From JBPCOB01 sp051000715 (GTDB taxonomy: Bacteria; Actinomycetota; Actinomycetes; JALYNC01): a stretch of 7,917 nt of DNA. Below the pieces are notes generated by a model that did not search any database, had not been told where the DNA came from, and was given only the letters and a program-made list of their open reading frames with translations. Numbering within the stretch: the stretch's first letter is position 1; each line of letters opens with the position of its first letter. This document shows, one piece after another, positions 6,504 through 7,917 of the stretch. A program made the translations under genes and the position numbers. Where the stretch lies: the NCBI GenBank assembly GCA_051000715.1, contig JBPCOB010000080.1, positions 1 through 7,917 of the forward strand, given 5' to 3'.

Positions 6504-6612
6504 ACGCACGCGACAGCATCAGGTTGCACGGGCTGGTACAGGCTGGCACGAGAAACCTGATCTGGCCGCACGAACTGGCACGGGGTGGCATCACGTTGCA
6601 CCACCCGGCACG
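6504..6612 (+). repeat. Two blocks of five short direct repeats phased at exactly 10 bp
   Basis: Heptamers like TGGCACG recur on the plus strand at 6504 (ACGCACG), 6514 (CAGCATC), 6524 (TTGCACG), 6534 (TGGTACA) and 6544 (TGGCACG). After a gap of about two turns they resume at 6566 (CCGCACG), 6576 (TGGCACG), 6586 (TGGCATC), 6596 (TTGCACC) and 6606 (CGGCACG). The central GCA is kept in nine of ten (GTA at 6536). The 10-bp step is not a codon multiple, so coding does not explain it. The array ends 12 bp before the tRNA-derived core and lies upstream of the HTH gene. Such close head-to-tail spacing resembles sites for cooperative filament formers such as excisionases; integrase arm sites or Rep iterons are alternatives. 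Confidence 0.65.
6518..6561. repeat. 8-bp inverted repeat ATCAGGTT / AACCTGAT within the phased array
   Basis: ATCAGGTT at 6518-6525 and AACCTGAT at 6554-6561 are exact inverted copies with 28 bases between. The pair encloses the last repeats of the first phased block, and its right arm fills the gap between blocks. It may be a second protein's site (for example an operator for the HTH gene) or chance. Confidence 0.4.
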
Positions 6613-6624
6613 TCATCGGCCGGT

Positions 6625-6668
6625 CTTTTAATCCGTAGGTTCTGGGTTCGAATCCCAGGCGGCCCACC
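6625..6668 (+). other. attachment-site core: 3' half of tRNA-Lys (anticodon TTT), 5' half missing
   Basis: The sequence holds an anticodon loop CTTTTAA (6625-6631) and the following stem strand TCCGT. A perfect T arm follows: CTGGG at 6642-6646, loop TTCGAAT, CCCAG at 6654-6658. Then come the acceptor strand GCGGCCC (6659-6665) and discriminator A with CC. The matching 5' acceptor strand GGGCCGC, D arm and full anticodon stem are not found to the left, where the phased repeats lie instead. This is the standard form of an att core for an integrase that uses a tRNA-Lys gene: either attP of a free element or the duplicated 3' end at an element boundary. A tyrosine integrase reads toward it from the right edge, which fits. 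It cannot yield a working tRNA by itself. Confidence 0.85.
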
Positions 6669-6714
6669 CCCCTGACCTGCGGTTATACCTGTTGGCGGAC
6701 TCGATGGGAAGGTT

Positions 6715-6735
6715 TTGCCCCTCCGTTGCCCCTCC
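6715..6735 (+). repeat. Tandem direct repeat TTGCCCCTCC, 11-bp period
   Basis: TTGCCCCTCC occurs at 6715-6724 and again at 6726-6735, about 50 bp to the right of the tRNA-derived core and on the integrase side. Paired direct repeats at this distance from a core are typical of integrase arm-type sites. The role is inferred from position only. Confidence 0.45.
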
Positions 6736-6795
6736 AACCGCCCGGCTAACGTCCAGGAGCGCCGCAGCGGTCGTGCGCGCCCTTGAAGTGTCTCG

Positions 6796-7497
6796 TCACT
6801 TGAACGCCGGATGGATGTTCGCGCTGTCGGCCAGGTCAAAGATTGTCTTGAAACTGATGTTGTCAAACTGAATGCGGTTGACGGTCGCGCTTGTATAGGC
6901 CGCGCGGACGACTGACTCTTCAGTGGACTTGCCAAACTTATCTTGGAGGGGGAAGGAGCCGTTCACGAAAACTGAATCGTACGGCACCCCAGAAGACTTG
7001 ATCGCCTTGAGAATATTTACTGCGTCGAGCCGAGCTCCGTCTTTGATGAATCCTGTAGTGATGTTGTCGTTCACAGCCCATTCGACCTCTATATGTCCTG
7101 ATGATGCGGGGAAAGTAACGGCTTTTACTCGCTTGATGCCCTTACGGTTCCCTGGCCCGAGCGCGCTTGCGATCTTCGCATTCAGCGCCTGCTGCGGTGT
7201 CGGTGGCGCCTTGGCTTTAGGGGCCGCGGTGGCTTTGGGTTGAGCGTTCGGCTTAAAAGTCGATATTGCTTTAGGTTGGGCGCCGTTATTCTTGTCGCCC
7301 CCTTTCTTGCTAGCATTACTTCCGCCGGCGCTCACGGCAACAACAAAAACAAGCAGGGCGATTGGGATAATGTATCGCTTCTTCTTGTACCAAGGTCGCT
7401 GGGGCGTTGCGGTTAGAATTTCTGCCGGAGTCTCCGTCGCAACCGGAAGTAAAACCGAAGCCGGTTTGGCAGCCTCTCCCTTCTTCTTGCGCAACAT
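6796..7497 (-). CDS. Single-pass membrane protein of unknown function, element cargo
   Basis: A 233-residue protein. The N-terminal 42 residues are cytoplasmic and basic near the membrane (WYKKKR at 36-41). One membrane helix, YIIPIALLVFVVAVSAG, covers about 42-58. A flexible lysine/alanine/proline linker runs from 60 to about 102 (AQPKAIST, AQPKATAAPKAKAPPTP). An alpha/beta domain follows at about 105-233 and would lie outside the cell: HIEVEWAVNDN, TTGFIKDGARLDAVNILKAI and a closing DLADSANIHPAFK. The start is ATG 7497 because AAAGGAA lies just upstream (about 7502-7508); an upstream extension to 7614 is arginine-rich and lacks a site. The gene is clearly AT-richer than its neighbours, with many lysines, which suggests recent transfer. 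It lies between integrase and the att core, where phages and integrative elements often keep cargo such as superinfection-exclusion or surface proteins. I know the general look of its C-terminal domain from such elements but cannot name a family. Confidence 0.75.
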   Translation of the reverse strand: MLRKKKGEAAKPASVLLPVATETPAEILTATPQRPWYKKKRYIIPIALLVFVVAVSAGGSNASKKGGDKNNGAQPKAISTFKPNAQPKATAAPKAKAPPTPQQALNAKIASALGPGNRKGIKRVKAVTFPASSGHIEVEWAVNDNITTGFIKDGARLDAVNILKAIKSSGVPYDSVFVNGSFPLQDKFGKSTEESVVRAAYTSATVNRIQFDNISFKTIFDLADSANIHPAFK

Positions 7498-7638
7498 TGG
7501 GTTCCTTTCGCTGAGGGACGGACGTATTGGACGTGGGCGCCGACAAGTGACCGGGGCACGACACGAATATTCTCGCAGCTTTAAGTCAGGAGCACGCGGC
7601 GAACGGGCCTTCACGGGCGACCCGTCGGAAGTGCCAGA

Positions 7639-7917
7639 TCAGCCGGGCAGCCTCAGGGGCAGCGCCATGACCGTAGGCCGCGCCGGAGCGGGCCGAGCGA
7701 TGTCCGCCATCTCGTCAGCGTCGCGCGTCCGGAACAGGTGGGTGTAGGTCACATCGGTGATGTGGACGGAGGAGTGCCCCATCCACCGCGACACCTTCCA
7801 CATCGGCTTCCCCGCCTCGGCCATGAGCGAGGCGTAGGTGTGGCGGAGGTCGTGGAACCGGAACACAGCCGGCAGCCCGGCGCGAGCCAGAGCAGGCTTC
7901 AAGACATGCTTGACGAA
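7639..7917 (-). CDS. int: Tyrosine integrase, C-terminal part (gene continues beyond the right edge)
   Basis: The last 92 residues of a phage/ICE-type tyrosine integrase, open to the right edge. Visible catalytic features are the HxxR box in FRFHDLRHTYASLM (H22, R25 of the fragment), the next histidine in RWMGHSS (H48), and the nucleophile Y58 in TYTHLF. The catalytic arginine and lysine of the first half lie outside the window. GKPMWKVSRWMGHSSVHIT is very typical of actinobacterial element integrases that insert into tRNA genes. The stop TGA is at 7639-7641. On the same strand 142 bp further lies the membrane-protein gene, and beyond that the tRNA-Lys core, which is the likely target site. 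The protein differs from the recombinase at the left end of the window, so two independent recombination systems are present. Confidence 0.9.
   Translation of the reverse strand, partial: FVKHVLKPALARAGLPAVFRFHDLRHTYASLMAEAGKPMWKVSRWMGHSSVHITDVTYTHLFRTRDADEMADIARPAPARPTVMALPLRLPG

Noticed and set aside
6215..6667. Minus-strand 150-residue ORF starting MGRLGFEPRTYGLK
   Set aside because: Its first residues are the translation of the tRNA T arm and acceptor end, a well-known false protein start. The rest is the HTH gene read in the wrong frame.
6560..6668. A complete tRNA-Lys gene
   Set aside because: No 5' acceptor strand, D arm or proper 5' anticodon stem strand is present left of the loop; only the 3' half exists.
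6783..6806. Terminator hairpin AAGTG/CACTT at the end of the membrane-protein gene
   Set aside because: Only a five-pair stem, overlapping the stop codon, without a U-tract; too weak to annotate.
7613..7625. Hairpin ACGGG-CGA-CCCGT just after the integrase stop
   Set aside because: Five pairs with a three-base loop and no U-tract; common by chance at this GC content.

Overview
The window is very GC-rich DNA with the codon and motif habits of a high-GC Actinomycetota. Frankia or a related filamentous genus is my guess, but nothing here proves a genus. It reads as an accessory, mobile-element-rich and decaying stretch rather than core chromosome. Intact genes are few, at least four genes are broken, and two unrelated tyrosine recombinases sit at the two ends.

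Layout, left to right. (1) 1-1145: the tail of an unknown gene overlaps by ATGA the start of a complete tyrosine recombinase with a full R-K-HxxR-W-Y catalytic set. (2) 1197-3607: a graveyard. It holds a truncated, frameshifted DUF1016/YhcG-type nuclease N-terminus, then one small intact DUF1918-like gene with a strong Shine-Dalgarno. After that come a DUF3237-like gene killed by an in-frame TGA and a frameshift, and a class I SAM methyltransferase relic spread over all three frames. (3) 3937-4263 (minus): an intact GYD-domain protein with a strong Shine-Dalgarno. (4) 6458 down to 4607 (minus): an operon-like set of a winged-HTH replication/regulatory protein, a 36-residue ORF, and a translationally coupled but broken gene of unknown function. 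The HTH gene carries three near-identical 18-bp palindromes inside its coding sequence.

(5) 6504-6668: the most interesting block. Two runs of short GCA-centred repeats are spaced exactly 10 bp apart (one B-DNA turn). They lie between the HTH gene and the 3' half of a tRNA-Lys(TTT) gene whose 5' half is absent, i.e. an attachment-site core. (6) 6715-7917: a direct-repeat pair, an AT-richer gene for a single-pass membrane protein (minus), and the C-terminus of a phage/ICE-type tyrosine integrase (minus) that runs off the right edge.

My reading, which is inference: the half tRNA is either the attP of a circular element or the junction of two elements lying side by side at the same tRNA target. 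The right-hand element begins with integrase and a membrane-protein cargo gene. The left-hand side ends with the HTH gene and its two kinds of repeat. The 10-bp phased array is a good candidate for a cooperative excisionase (RDF), integrase-arm or Rep filament site.
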